A stretch of 64,000 nucleotides of DNA from Paenisporosarcina sp049671445 (GCF_049671445.1 NZ_JBATUX010000023.1:1-64000); one strand, 5' to 3'. Shown: positions 34,382 through 43,004, counted from the first letter of the stretch. Numbers and translations are program-made. Notes: a model not told the origin generated them from the letters alone.

Positions 34382-34410
34382 ATTATAATGGCAGTTGCAA
34401 GTAAAAGCAA
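34382..34410 (-). promoter_or_regulatory. Sigma-A promoter of the riboswitch-controlled operon
   Basis: On the minus strand TTGCTT (plus 34405-34410), a 17-base spacer and a perfect TATAAT (plus 34382-34387). Transcription would start near 34375, giving a leader of about 20 bases before the riboswitch. Confidence 0.8.
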
Positions 34411-34502
34411 CGCGGGTGTAAGATAAAGTTATGTTTTTTGAGGCTTTCAATATTAAATATACCAATGGGCGTAAGTAAGTCTATAATGAAAGGATGAAGC
34501 AA

Positions 34503-34694
34503 TTGAATAAACTTACAGTTATCAATGAAATCGATGATTTGCTTGAGACTTATTGCGATGGTTGCTTCATTAAAAGAGAGTTAAAAATAAACGGTGGCAA
34601 ATCATTGGCACATCGTTTTTGTATTAATAGTTGCACGGTTGGTGATCAGTTGCAATTCTTAGGTCAAGAGTTGAACAAAGTCAAAACGAAATAA
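34503..34694 (+). CDS. ypeQ: Small zinc-finger-like protein (YpeQ)
   Basis: A 63-residue protein with two Cys pairs, YCDGCF (C-X2-C) and FCINSC (C-X3-C), a likely zinc site, as in B. subtilis YpeQ (DUF2602 type). I prefer TTG 34503, ten bases after AAAGG; ATG 34494 is too close to that site. It lies divergently from the ypdP operon, as expected from the B. subtilis neighbourhood. The function is unknown. Confidence 0.75.
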   Translation: MNKLTVINEIDDLLETYCDGCFIKRELKINGGKSLAHRFCINSCTVGDQLQFLGQELNKVKTK

Positions 34695-34706
34695 CATAAA
34701 CATTTA

Positions 34707-34737
34707 AAAACCCACCAATCGAAAGACTGGTGGGTCA
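34707..34737. terminator. Terminator between ypeQ and the second cold shock gene
   Basis: ACCCACCA (34710-34717) and TGGTGGGT (34728-34735) are perfect arms; the genes on both sides converge on it. Confidence 0.7.
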
Positions 34738-34739
34738 TC

Positions 34740-34946
34740 TTATGACTCAATTATTAACACGTTTGCAGCTTGTGGACCACGCGTTCCTTCAATAATTTCA
34801 AAGGACACGTTTTGACCTTCCTCTAACGTTCTGAATCCTTCAGCTTGGATTCCAGTAAAATGGACGAACACATCGTCACCATCATTATAATCGATAAATC
34901 CATATCCTTTTTCGGTGTTAAACCATTTTACTTTGCCATGATGCAT
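34740..34946 (-). CDS. cspD: Cold shock protein (CspD-like)
   Basis: A 68-residue cold shock domain protein with RNP1 KGYGFID and RNP2 VFVHF. It starts MHHGKVKWFNTEKGYGFID with GAGGAGG before the ATG and ends GPQAANVLIIES. It differs from the other csp gene in this window in its C-terminus and first residues, so both are likely real paralogues. B. subtilis has cspD in the same neighbourhood as ypdP-ypeP-ypeQ. It has a long AT-rich upstream region (34950-35100) that probably holds the cold-responsive leader. Confidence 0.93.
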   Translation of the reverse strand: MHHGKVKWFNTEKGYGFIDYNDGDDVFVHFTGIQAEGFRTLEEGQNVSFEIIEGTRGPQAANVLIIES

Positions 34947-35151
34947 GAACGTTCCTCCTCATAGGGGTAGAGTGAAATGTCAATTTTTCAATCCGCAACA
35001 CACAAAATATTCTGTGAATGGATGGCTATACTATACATGATTTGTCGAACATAGTCAACGAATTGTCGAATCGTTCTGTTGCGAATAGACCTTAATCTAT
35101 GCAATGATACAATTAGTAAATTTAGTTGCTCGGTTAGGAAGTGAAATCCAT

Positions 35152-35787
35152 ATGGATGCTATTGAAAAATGTGAACACTTAGTAAAAGACATTTATAATA
35201 ATTTTGATGCTAGTCATGACTTTCAACATATTGAACGTGTCAGACATAATGCATTGTTGATTAGTAAAGAAGAAGGATTAGTACGTCAAGATATCATAGA
35301 ACTTGCAGTATTACTTCATGATGTCAGTGATGTGAAATATAGTGGTAATGAAGGCAAAGCAAAAGAGACAGCAATATTAGATCAACTGCAGCTATCGCTA
35401 ACTGATCGCAAATGGATTGTTGATATAATTGATTCAGTTTCATTTAGTGGTGGTCACGAAAAAGAAGCACTGACAATCGAAGCGAAAATTGTTCGAGATG
35501 CAGATCGATTGGATGCTATTGGTGCAGTTGGAATCGCTCGTACATTTGCTTTTGGTGGAGCAAAGGGAAGAAAACTATATGATTGGTCCGAATCCGCTAG
35601 AGTAAACATGACTGAACAAGAATACCGAACAAAAGAAACTTCATCGGTGACACATTTTTATGAAAAGTTATTACTATTGAAAGATTTAATGTTAACTGAA
35701 GCAGGAAAAAAAATAGCTCTACAAAGACATGAATTTATGTTGGCATTTATTGACCAACTTAAAATAGAAACGAGTGAAAAATTATGA
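35152..35787 (+). CDS. ypgQ: HD-domain phosphohydrolase (YpgQ)
   Basis: About 211 residues. It has the HD domain metal motifs: H of HDFQHIERV (about 25-33), HD of LLHDVSDVKY (about 61-70), and the D of RDADRLDAIGAVG (about 115-127). B. subtilis YpgQ is a dNTP pyrophosphohydrolase of this type. I chose ATG 35152 because GGAAGTGA precedes it and the length then matches YpgQ; ATG 35104 gives 16 more residues and has no clear ribosome binding site. The stop overlaps the start of the next gene (ATGA). Confidence 0.85.
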   Translation: MDAIEKCEHLVKDIYNNFDASHDFQHIERVRHNALLISKEEGLVRQDIIELAVLLHDVSDVKYSGNEGKAKETAILDQLQLSLTDRKWIVDIIDSVSFSGGHEKEALTIEAKIVRDADRLDAIGAVGIARTFAFGGAKGRKLYDWSESARVNMTEQEYRTKETSSVTHFYEKLLLLKDLMLTEAGKKIALQRHEFMLAFIDQLKIETSEKL

Positions 35788-37661
35788 GCCATTTAATAGT
35801 TTCAAATTTAACAAAGACGGTTGGAGAAAAAACATTATTTGAAAACATCGATTTTACCATTTACGCTGGAGAACGTGCAGGTTTGATTGGTGTAAACGGA
35901 ACAGGAAAATCGACTTTCCTTTCAATCATTTCAAAACAAATTGAAGCGGATAGTTTAACTATGGATCATCCAAATCAATACCGAATTGCTTTTTTAGAGC
36001 AAGATCCTCAGTTTGATGACGATTTAACCGTTCTTCAAGCTGTATTTAGTGGGGACTCGCCTGCCTTAGTTACCAACAGAAAGTATGAGGAAGCATTAGA
36101 TAAATTAAATGAAGATTCCTCTTCTGTTGAATACCAGGATGCGTATATGGAAATCCAATCTCAAATGGATTTAAATAATGCTTGGGATATTAATGCGATG
36201 GCTAAGACTGCTTTGCAAAATCTCGGAATAGATATGTTCGATCGTAAAGTAAACGAACTTTCTGGAGGACAACTTAAACGTGTTGCATTAGCAAAAGTGT
36301 TAGTAGAACCAGCAGATTTAATATTACTGGATGAGCCTACTAACCATTTAGATGTTCAATCATCAAAATGGTTACAAGAAAGTTTAGCACGACTATCAAG
36401 TGCGATTATTTTCGTAACTCATGATCGCTACTTCTTAGATGGTGTATCTACACATATCTATGAAATTGCTGACCAAACCATGTACACACATCGAGGGAAT
36501 TATGGAGATTATTTAGAAGCAAGAGCAATTCGTGAAGATATGGCGGCGTCTTCCCAGTCAAAACTACAAAACCGTTTCCGTGCAGAGTTAAAATGGATTC
36601 GTCGTGGTGCCAAAGCAAGAACCACTAAACAAAAAGCACGTATTCAACGTTTTGACAAATTGGACGAACAAATGGTACGCAACAATGACAATACATCTCT
36701 AGACATGAAACTTGCTACAACTCGTCTAGGTAAAAAAGTGCTTGAAGGAATTGATTTATCAAAAGCGTATGAAAAGAAACAAATCATTAAAGACTTCTCG
36801 TTTTTACTTCAACCAGGTGATCGTATCGGTATTGTAGGACCAAATGGAGCTGGTAAAAGTACGCTTATTAATATGTTAGCTGAGAAAATTATGCCTGATA
36901 GTGGTGAATTGACTGTTGGCCAAACTGTTAAAATCGCTCATTTTGAGCAAACCATACCACCAATGAATCCAAATACACGCATGATTGAATATGTCAGAGA
37001 ATCTTCGAACGATATTGAAGGTGCAGACGGTATTAGACAATCAGCTGCACAAATGCTAGAACGCTTTTTATTCCCGCTTAATGGTCATGGAACTCCAATT
37101 GGTAAATTGTCAGGTGGGGAACGTAAGAGACTTCATTTATTGAAATTATTAATGGAATCACCAAACGTCTTATTACTGGATGAGCCAACAAATGATTTGG
37201 ACATTCAAACATTATCAGTTCTAGAAGATTTCATCGAACAATTCCCTGGTGTTGTTATTACGATTTCTCATGATCGCTTCTTCCTGGATCGTATTGCGAA
37301 AAAATTATGGGTACTTGATGGAAAAGGTAACACAAGAGAAGTGCAAGAGATTTATTCTGACTTCCTCGAGCAAGCACCAGAAATCAAAGCTGAACCAGTT
37401 GTCATAGTAGAACAACCAGAACCAGTTAAGACGAAAGAACCGAAGAAAAAATTATCGTTTAAAGAACAAAAAGAGTGGGAAACGATTGAAGCTGACATCG
37501 AAAAAGTAGAAAGTGCTATCATCGTGGCAGAAAAAGAGGTTGAATCTGCCGGTGCGGATTTCGAAAAACTTCAAAAAGCAACAAGCAACTTAGAAGATTT
37601 AAATGATCAATACACTCAATTAATTGAGCGATGGACATATCTACAAGAAATTATGGGCTAA
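35784..37661 (+). CDS. ABC-F ATPase (YfmR/Uup type)
   Basis: A 625-residue soluble ABC-F protein with two nucleotide-binding domains. The first has GVNGTGKST, LSGGQLKRV and LLDEPTNHLD; the second has GPNGAGKST, LSGGERKRL and LLDEPTNDLD, with SHDRFFLDR. Between them lies the basic P-site-tRNA interaction linker. A charged coiled-coil tail of about 90 residues (from about residue 535) is of the Uup/YfmR kind. ABC-F proteins bind the ribosomal E site; YfmR helps resolve stalled ribosomes with EF-P. Its start overlaps the end of ypgQ. Confidence 0.9.
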   Translation: MSHLIVSNLTKTVGEKTLFENIDFTIYAGERAGLIGVNGTGKSTFLSIISKQIEADSLTMDHPNQYRIAFLEQDPQFDDDLTVLQAVFSGDSPALVTNRKYEEALDKLNEDSSSVEYQDAYMEIQSQMDLNNAWDINAMAKTALQNLGIDMFDRKVNELSGGQLKRVALAKVLVEPADLILLDEPTNHLDVQSSKWLQESLARLSSAIIFVTHDRYFLDGVSTHIYEIADQTMYTHRGNYGDYLEARAIREDMAASSQSKLQNRFRAELKWIRRGAKARTTKQKARIQRFDKLDEQMVRNNDNTSLDMKLATTRLGKKVLEGIDLSKAYEKKQIIKDFSFLLQPGDRIGIVGPNGAGKSTLINMLAEKIMPDSGELTVGQTVKIAHFEQTIPPMNPNTRMIEYVRESSNDIEGADGIRQSAAQMLERFLFPLNGHGTPIGKLSGGERKRLHLLKLLMESPNVLLLDEPTNDLDIQTLSVLEDFIEQFPGVVITISHDRFFLDRIAKKLWVLDGKGNTREVQEIYSDFLEQAPEIKAEPVVIVEQPEPVKTKEPKKKLSFKEQKEWETIEADIEKVESAIIVAEKEVESAGADFEKLQKATSNLEDLNDQYTQLIERWTYLQEIMG

Positions 37662-37690
37662 TGATACAATATGGGTAGGAGGGATTTTGC

Positions 37691-38806
37691 GTGAAAATAC
37701 TTACAATTGAACCAACACCAAGTCCGAATACAATGAAAGTTATTGTAGATCATGAACTTCCTTTTGGGAAAAGTTTTAATTATAAAAAAGAAGATAGTTT
37801 AGATGCTCCAAAAGAGATTCTTTCTATATTAAACATTGCAGGTGTCAAAGGAATTTACCACGTGGCAGATTTTTTAGCGATAGAACGACTTGCAAAAAAT
37901 GATTGGGAACAAATTTTAGCTGAAGTGCGAAATGTCTTCGGAGAGAATAATCAGACAGTCGACAGTGAGGATCAAGTAAATGAACATTTCGGTGAAGTAA
38001 ATGTTCATGTCCAACAAATAAAAGGTATTCCACTTCAAGTCAAAGTATTCGATCAAACTTCTGAAGAACGTATTGCATTATCTCCTCGCTTTGTTGAAGC
38101 GATGAATGCAAGTATGAAAGAACAAGATGAAAATTACATCTTGCAACGCAAATGGGCAGATTTTGGTGTGCGTTATGGTGATAAAAAAGACATTGCCGAA
38201 CAAATCAGAGAAGAAATAGAAGCGACTTACCCAGATTCACGACTCCAACGATTAATTGAAGAAGCAAAAAGTCCTAAAAATGAAAGTATTGCAAGAGGGC
38301 GAAAAGTGACCATAGAAGATTTCCAATTAGATACGTGGCAAGAGCGATTTCAATTACTCGATCAATTAGCAGATCCGTCTATAGAGGACTATCCGCTACT
38401 TGTACAAGCTTTGGAAGATGAACAAATGTCAATTCGTCGTCTTGCTACTGTATATCTAGGAATGATTATTGATGAAAGCGTCATTCCTTATATGGAAAAA
38501 GCATTGCAAGACAAGAGCCCTTCGGTAAGACGTACGGCTGGAGATTGTATGAGTGATCTTGGTTTCGCGCAATTCGAAATTGCTATGCAGACAGCTTTAG
38601 GTGATAAAAACAAACTGGTCCGTTGGAGAGCAGCAATGTTCCTCTATGAAACTGGTACCGAAAAATCCCTTCCTGCTCTTCACCAAGCAAAAGAAGATAC
38701 AGAATTCGAAGTGAAATTACAAGTCAACATGGCCATCGCTCGAATCGAGCAAGGCGAAGAAGCAAAAGGTTCAGTCTGGAAACAAATGACCGAATCAAGA
38801 AATTAA
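37691..38806 (+). CDS. ypgR: Conserved virulence factor C family protein (YpgR)
   Basis: A 371-residue cytoplasmic protein. The N-terminal 85 residues resemble the NifU/Nfu N-terminal (Scaffold Nfu_N) domain (EPTPSPNTMKVIVDHELPFG). The C-terminal 140 residues are HEAT-like repeats (DEQMSIRRLATVYLGMIID; DKSPSVRRTAGDCMSDLG; NKLVRWRAAMFLYETG). This is the arrangement of S. aureus CvfC and B. subtilis YpgR. Its role is not established; iron-sulfur or protein-scaffold work is inferred from the domains. It starts at GTG 37691 after AGGAGGG and is followed by a terminator. Confidence 0.88.
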   Translation: MKILTIEPTPSPNTMKVIVDHELPFGKSFNYKKEDSLDAPKEILSILNIAGVKGIYHVADFLAIERLAKNDWEQILAEVRNVFGENNQTVDSEDQVNEHFGEVNVHVQQIKGIPLQVKVFDQTSEERIALSPRFVEAMNASMKEQDENYILQRKWADFGVRYGDKKDIAEQIREEIEATYPDSRLQRLIEEAKSPKNESIARGRKVTIEDFQLDTWQERFQLLDQLADPSIEDYPLLVQALEDEQMSIRRLATVYLGMIIDESVIPYMEKALQDKSPSVRRTAGDCMSDLGFAQFEIAMQTALGDKNKLVRWRAAMFLYETGTEKSLPALHQAKEDTEFEVKLQVNMAIARIEQGEEAKGSVWKQMTESRN

Positions 38807-38809
38807 TTG

Positions 38810-38855
38810 AAAAAGGTAGTGAAAAGTGATGCGGTCACTTTCACTACCTTTTTAT
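38810..38855 (+). terminator. Intrinsic terminator of ypgR
   Basis: Arms of 19-20 bases (AAAAAGGTAGTGAAAAGTGA with TCACTTTCACTACCTTTTT, one mismatch) around a five-base loop, ending in T-run. Confidence 0.92.
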
Positions 38856-38961
38856 ATTTAATGTAAAGTGTTGATTTTATAAGGTTGAGTGGGGTTAGTA
38901 TCATAGCTAGTCAGCTTGGTTAATGAGACGTCTTTTGGAGTGCCATTTCGATTGTGAAAAA

Positions 38962-39040
38962 TTTATCACTCGAATTGCGGGGGTTATCGCTCAATCTGGA
39001 GATTTATCGATCATTTCGAAGGTTTTATCGCTCAAACCCG
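38962..39040. repeat. Short tandem repeat, four units of about 21 bases with core TTATCGCTC
   Basis: Units start at 38962, 38983, 39003 and 39024 and share TTTATCxxTC followed by an AT/GC-variable half ending in G-run. The units are diverged from each other (periods 21, 20 and 21). I have seen this kind of block between genes in related Bacillales, but its role is unknown. It is not CRISPR-like, since there are no unique spacers. Confidence 0.7.
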
Positions 39041-39430
39041 TCTCACCACAAAGTTAACTTATTGAAACACTCATCAACACTAATAAAGAACCTATACAGA
39101 TTTAGCGTAAGGCTCCCTATGTTTCTATCAAAGGAATTAATGAATGGTTTTGTTTTCGCTGCGTTGCCGTATAAACAATCATATCTCAGGTTTCTTTGGA
39201 AAGCACCATGCTTGCACCCTTATTACTTCTGTAGGTACAGCAGAGGATACGTCTGAAGCGCACTGAAAACCTCTATCATTCACTTATAGCCGAAAAACTA
39301 ACGAATCAAAAAAGCATACGAAGAATAAAAACAACACGATTACGTGAAAAGATATCAAATACAAGTTATGATAGATAATGAAATGGCATATATAGCAAAT
39401 GAAGCAGAAAAAGAAAGTGGGAAAAAACAC

Positions 39431-39865
39431 ATGAACGCATATGATGAGTATATGAAAGAAATCGTAAAACCAATGAGAGCTGAACTATTAAATGTTGGCT
39501 TTACAGAACTTACGAATGCAGAAATGGTCAACGAACATATGACACAAGCTTCAGGAACTTCTCTTGTTGTAATTAACTCAGTTTGTGGTTGCGCAGCTGG
39601 TTTAGCACGTCCAGCAGTTGCTGAAGCACTTAATGAAGTGACTAACAAACCGGAACATTTAGTAACTGTGTTTGCTGGTCAAGATCAAGAGGCTACATAT
39701 CAAATGCGTGCATATTTCGAAGAAGTACCACCAAGTTCACCTTCAATCGCGATTGTGAAAGATGGCAAACTGGCATACTTTATTCCACGTGAACAAATTG
39801 AAGGTTTCCCGATGGAGCAAATTAAAGATCATTTAGTTGAAGTACTAAATCAAGTAACTGCATAA
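39431..39865 (+). CDS. brxA: Bacilliredoxin BrxA
   Basis: A 144-residue DUF1094/YphP family protein with the CGC active site in NSVCGCAAGLARPA (about residues 52-65). Bacilliredoxins remove bacillithiol from oxidised protein thiols. I chose ATG 39431 because the product then starts MNAYDEYMKEIVKPMRAEL, matching the family start and its usual 144-residue length exactly; a GTG at 39344 would add an unmatched 29-residue extension. The GTGGG before the start is a weak ribosome binding site. The gene overlaps the methyltransferase gene by one base. Confidence 0.92.
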   Translation: MNAYDEYMKEIVKPMRAELLNVGFTELTNAEMVNEHMTQASGTSLVVINSVCGCAAGLARPAVAEALNEVTNKPEHLVTVFAGQDQEATYQMRAYFEEVPPSSPSIAIVKDGKLAYFIPREQIEGFPMEQIKDHLVEVLNQVTA

Positions 39866-40659
39866 TGAAAACAATTGTCACCACAGCTGGGAGACCAACT
39901 GATTTTACAAAGCAATTAGCGAAGACCGCGGCGGTTCAATTGGACTTACCTTATATCGACCGCCAAAAGAGAACAGTCATACAATTACAACAACATTATC
40001 AAAGTGATGTTTTAGTGGCTTCAAAAAGTCGCTGGGAGTATTATGGGCAAAACTCTACAGAACCTTTCTTTTTCCACCCAAGTTCAGCGATGTTTCGTTT
40101 AAAGAGGGTGGAGAGAGGGGAACGAGACCCCTTACTTGAAGTTTGTCAATTGCAAAGAGGAGATTCGTTTTTAGATTGTACGTTAGGGTATGCCTCTGAT
40201 AGCTTAGTTGCTGCCTTTGCAGTCGGCGAATCAGGTAATATAACTGGATGTGACGCCAATCCTATCTTGGCTTTTATATTGAAAGAAGCATTTCATAATG
40301 GCAGAACGGATTATGTGGATTTTCAAACATACATGAACCGAATTCAAGTCATTTCAAATAATGCTGTTTCTTATTTAACTACATTAGCTGATGAATCAGT
40401 AGATGTGATTTACATGGACCCAATGTTTGAGACGTCAATCTCAGAGTCTGTCAATATTAGTCCGTTACGCTCTTTAGGAGTTCAAGATACTTTAACTGAT
40501 GAATGGGTGAATGAGGCAAAGCGTGTAGCAAAAAAACGTGTCGTATTAAAAGCACATTTTAAATCACCTTGGTTTGAACAATTTAACTTTGAACAAATTG
40601 TTCGTCCCAACACTAAATTTCATTATGGCTTCATAGAAAAAGCTGCTCTCCATAATTGA
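39865..40659 (+). CDS. ypiP: SAM-dependent methyltransferase family protein (YpiP)
   Basis: A 264-residue Rossmann-fold methyltransferase similar to B. subtilis YpiP. Features: KSRWEYYG (about 56-63), SAM-binding loop FLDCTLGYASDSLVAAFAVG (about 107-126), the acidic GCDANP (about 131-136), and VDVIYMDPMFE (about 184-194), an NPPY-like motif pointing to a nucleic acid or exocyclic amino substrate. The actual target is unknown. Start overlaps the brxA stop (TAATG), so the two are co-translated. Its stop codon sits within the loop of a terminator. Confidence 0.82.
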   Translation: MKTIVTTAGRPTDFTKQLAKTAAVQLDLPYIDRQKRTVIQLQQHYQSDVLVASKSRWEYYGQNSTEPFFFHPSSAMFRLKRVERGERDPLLEVCQLQRGDSFLDCTLGYASDSLVAAFAVGESGNITGCDANPILAFILKEAFHNGRTDYVDFQTYMNRIQVISNNAVSYLTTLADESVDVIYMDPMFETSISESVNISPLRSLGVQDTLTDEWVNEAKRVAKKRVVLKAHFKSPWFEQFNFEQIVRPNTKFHYGFIEKAALHN

Positions 40660-40676
40660 TGGAGGCAGCTTTTTTC
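40641..40676 (+). terminator. Intrinsic terminator overlapping the ypiP stop
   Basis: AGCTGCTCTCCA (40641-40652) pairs with TGGAGGCAGCT (40660-40670, one bulge), followed by six T. Confidence 0.85.
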
Positions 40677-40678
40677 AT

Positions 40679-40756
40679 TTAGTCTGTAAAGCATAAAGAA
40701 GTAATATAACCTAGTAATAATAATAAACCAATTCCTATAAGTGTATGCATGTCCAT
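40679..40756 (-). CDS. Putative 25-residue membrane peptide
   Basis: On the minus strand ATG 40756 has a textbook TAGGAGG seven bases upstream. The product starts MDMHTLIGIG, continues with a run of five leucines and GYITSL, and ends CFTD; it is a single short hydrophobic helix with few charges. The stop is at 40679-40681, just beside the ypiP terminator. The strong ribosome binding site and lack of any overlap with a gene make it a good small-protein candidate. It is not similar to anything I recognise. Confidence 0.5.
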   Translation of the reverse strand: MDMHTLIGIGLLLLLGYITSLCFTD

Positions 40757-40901
40757 TATAATTCCTCCTACCTAAAAAAACGAAGCTGTTTCTACCTTTT
40801 TATTGTACAATGAATGGAACGAAGATGAAACCTTTTCGTGTTTGAATTCGTAATAGATAATTAAGTTGTTAAAAAATGTTCAAACTTGTAGGTGAGAGAT
40901 A

Positions 40902-41480
40902 ATGAAAAATTGGATTCAGAAGACACTTGTCGTTGCGGTCGCCCTTTTAACATTCGGTATTATTTCTCCCAACCATACTATTTGGGAAAACTTACTAGAT
41001 GACAAGGCGAACCAGAAAACGATTTCTTCACAAAATACGCAACATACATACTCAGTTGAGTGGGTTGATGATCGACCCTCGACGTTTATTGAAGATGCCA
41101 TTGAAATAGCCAAAGAACAGTCTTTACTAAAATTCGGATCACGAATTGGTCCTGTTATTACAGATGAGTTTGATGAAATCATCTTCCCCAAAATTCAAGA
41201 AGCTATTCAACTATCATTAATTGATATGGACAACGAATCTCTTAAATCATTAGCAATAAGTGAGAATCCTTCAGGTGATCACAGTGAAAAGATTTTTCAT
41301 ATTTATGATACTGTCACTGGATCTGACATCATTCGATTCCATGTAAGAACGGATCGAAAACCGCAAGATGGCTATTTCTTTAATTTTCATTACCACACAG
41401 CTTCAGACAAATTTGCTAAGCACTTTACTTTAGGTGATATTTATTGGTCAAAAAATATGCCACCAAAGTGGCTTTCATAA
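40902..41480 (+). CDS. ypjP: YpjP family protein
   Basis: A 192-residue protein similar to B. subtilis YpjP, encoded in the same place next to thymidylate synthase. The N-terminus (MKNWIQKTLVVAVALLTFGI) is a signal anchor or signal peptide, so the rest is probably outside the membrane. The body contains WVDDRPSTFIEDAIEIAKEQSL, DMDNESLKSLAISENPSGDHSEKIFHIYD and a C-terminal FNFHYHTASD segment with histidines. The function is unknown. ATG 40902 follows GTGAGAG. A terminator separates it from thyA. Confidence 0.85.
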   Translation: MKNWIQKTLVVAVALLTFGIISPNHTIWENLLDDKANQKTISSQNTQHTYSVEWVDDRPSTFIEDAIEIAKEQSLLKFGSRIGPVITDEFDEIIFPKIQEAIQLSLIDMDNESLKSLAISENPSGDHSEKIFHIYDTVTGSDIIRFHVRTDRKPQDGYFFNFHYHTASDKFAKHFTLGDIYWSKNMPPKWLS

Positions 41481-41481
41481 C

Positions 41482-41527
41482 ACACAAAAAACCTTTTTCA
41501 AGTATACTTGAAGAAGGTTTTTTTGTG
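41482..41527 (+). terminator. Intrinsic terminator between ypjP and thyA
   Basis: CACAAAAAAACCTT...CTTGAAGAAGG pattern: arms from 41482 and to 41527 pair over about 20 bases around TATA, with T-run in the second arm. It lies 25 bases before the thyA start. Confidence 0.85.
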
Positions 41528-41551
41528 TTTATTAATTGGGGGTTTTTCAAT

Positions 41552-42496
41552 ATGGAACAATATTTACAATTATGCCAAACGATTTTAGCTGATGGAACAG
41601 TGAAAAATGACCGAACAGGAACTGGAACGAAAAGTATTTTTGGCTATCAAATGCGATTTGATTTAAGTAAAGGATTTCCATTAGTGACCACTAAAAGTAC
41701 AGCTATGCGCCTGATAACATCTGAATTATTATGGTTTATCAAAGGAGATACGAATGTTAAAACGTTAATCTCAGAAAGGAATCATATATGGGATGAATGG
41801 GCTTTTGAGAAATGGGTAAAAAGTGAAGTTTATGAAGGTCCTGATATGACGGATTTTGGACGACGTGCTGCACAAGATGAACACTTTCAACAAATTGTTG
41901 ATCAACAAATGGCTATTTTTAGAGAAAAAATACTATCAGATGGAAATTTTGCTGAAGAGTACGGCGATTTAGGACCTGTATATGGTCGACAATGGCGGTC
42001 TTGGCCATCAAAGGATGGACAATCGATTGATCAATTGAAGAACGTTATTGAGTCCATAAAACATAATCCGGATTCTAGAAGACATATTGTAACCGCTTGG
42101 AACCCTTCTGAAGTGGATGATATGGCTCTTCCACCATGTCATACATTTTTTCAATTCTATGTAGCTAACGGGAAATTATCTTGTCAATTGTATCAACGCA
42201 GTGCAGATGTTTTTCTAGGTGTTCCTTTTAATATCGCGTCATACGCTTTATTAACGCACTTGATTGCAAAAGAATGCAATTTAGATGTGGGAGATTTTGT
42301 TCATACTTTAGGAGATGCACATATTTATTCGAACCATATGGACCAAGTCAATGAGCAACTTTCACGTCAACCACGTGAACTACCAACATTGACCATTTCA
42401 AATGATAAAAAGTCTATTTTTGATTTAGAAACAAGCGACATTTCTGTTGAAGGTTATAATCCACATCCAAGAATTAAAGCACCAATTGCCGTATAG
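41552..42496 (+). CDS. thyA: Thymidylate synthase ThyA
   Basis: A 314-residue thymidylate synthase, which converts dUMP to dTMP with methylene-tetrahydrofolate. It shows NDRTGTGTKSIFG (folate loop), the catalytic cysteine in LPPCHTFFQFY (Cys about residue 198), RSADVFLGVPFNIASYALL, and the C-terminal PHPRIKAPIAV ending in AV. It is the long form with an extra ~50 residues (about 85-140, with DFGRRAAQD), as in Lactobacillus and Staphylococcus, rather than the 264-residue form. ATG 41552 follows GGGGGT. Cotranscribed with dfrA, 15 bases downstream, which regenerates the folate. Confidence 0.95.
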   Translation: MEQYLQLCQTILADGTVKNDRTGTGTKSIFGYQMRFDLSKGFPLVTTKSTAMRLITSELLWFIKGDTNVKTLISERNHIWDEWAFEKWVKSEVYEGPDMTDFGRRAAQDEHFQQIVDQQMAIFREKILSDGNFAEEYGDLGPVYGRQWRSWPSKDGQSIDQLKNVIESIKHNPDSRRHIVTAWNPSEVDDMALPPCHTFFQFYVANGKLSCQLYQRSADVFLGVPFNIASYALLTHLIAKECNLDVGDFVHTLGDAHIYSNHMDQVNEQLSRQPRELPTLTISNDKKSIFDLETSDISVEGYNPHPRIKAPIAV

Positions 42497-42511
42497 AAAG
42501 TAGGGGAAATA

Positions 42512-43003
42512 ATGATTTCATTAATAGTAGTCCATGATCTTAATCGTGTGATAGGTCAGGACAATAAAATGCCTTGGCATATTCCCAACGAACTAGCTTA
42601 CTTTAAAGAAAAAACAATGGGGAAAGCCATTGTTATGGGACGCAGTACCTATGAATCCATTGGGCGTCCTTTGCCGGGTCGCTTAAATATCGTGATTACA
42701 CGAAATAACTCATATGATGCTGAAGGAGTGACAGTTGTTCACTCGATTGAAGAAGCAATCGATGTTGCTAATAACCATCATGAAGAAGTCATGATTATTG
42801 GTGGAGAGCAAATCTTCAATGAAGTTTTACCTTATGCGGATCTTTTGTATATCACGCTTATTGAACATGATTTTGAAGGCGATACGTTCTTTCCATCCTA
42901 TGAACAAGACTGGGAAGTCATTTCGACTTCAGAACAACATTCTACTGATAGTGGGCTAAAGTACACGTATATGTTGTATAAGAGAAAGGTTCAAGTTAAA
43001 TAA
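42512..43003 (+). CDS. dfrA: Dihydrofolate reductase
   Basis: A 163-residue DHFR, reducing dihydrofolate to tetrahydrofolate with NADPH. Motifs: IGQDNKMPWHIPNELAYFKEKT with the catalytic acid in PNELAYFK (Glu about 28), VMGRSTYESIGRPLPGRLNIV, and the NADPH loop IIGGEQIFNEVLPYAD. Its length is normal for chromosomal DHFR. Start ATG 42512 follows AGGGGAA. Paired with thyA upstream and the acyltransferase gene one base beyond its stop. Trimethoprim sensitivity cannot be judged by eye. Confidence 0.95.
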   Translation: MISLIVVHDLNRVIGQDNKMPWHIPNELAYFKEKTMGKAIVMGRSTYESIGRPLPGRLNIVITRNNSYDAEGVTVVHSIEEAIDVANNHHEEVMIIGGEQIFNEVLPYADLLYITLIEHDFEGDTFFPSYEQDWEVISTSEQHSTDSGLKYTYMLYKRKVQVK

Positions 43004-43004
43004 C

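Larger units (their letters stand above)
38807..39430. other. Long intergenic stretch with terminator and TTATCG tandem repeat
   Basis: It holds the ypgR terminator, the TTATCG repeat block and about 390 bases of AT-rich sequence before brxA. An open frame of 100 codons across the repeat has no ribosome binding site and an unlikely composition, so I do not call it a gene. Confidence 0.5.

Noticed and set aside
38954..39256. 100-codon open frame across the TTATCG repeat
   Set aside because: There is no ribosome binding site, the composition is unlike a protein, and the first part is just the translated repeat.
39344..39430. N-terminal extension of BrxA
   Set aside because: A 29-residue extension is not found in the family; the ATG at 39431 gives the usual 144 residues.
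41444..41551. Upstream start for ThyA
   Set aside because: It would begin within ypjP and run through the terminator; the ATG at 41552 follows GGGGGT and gives the family start.
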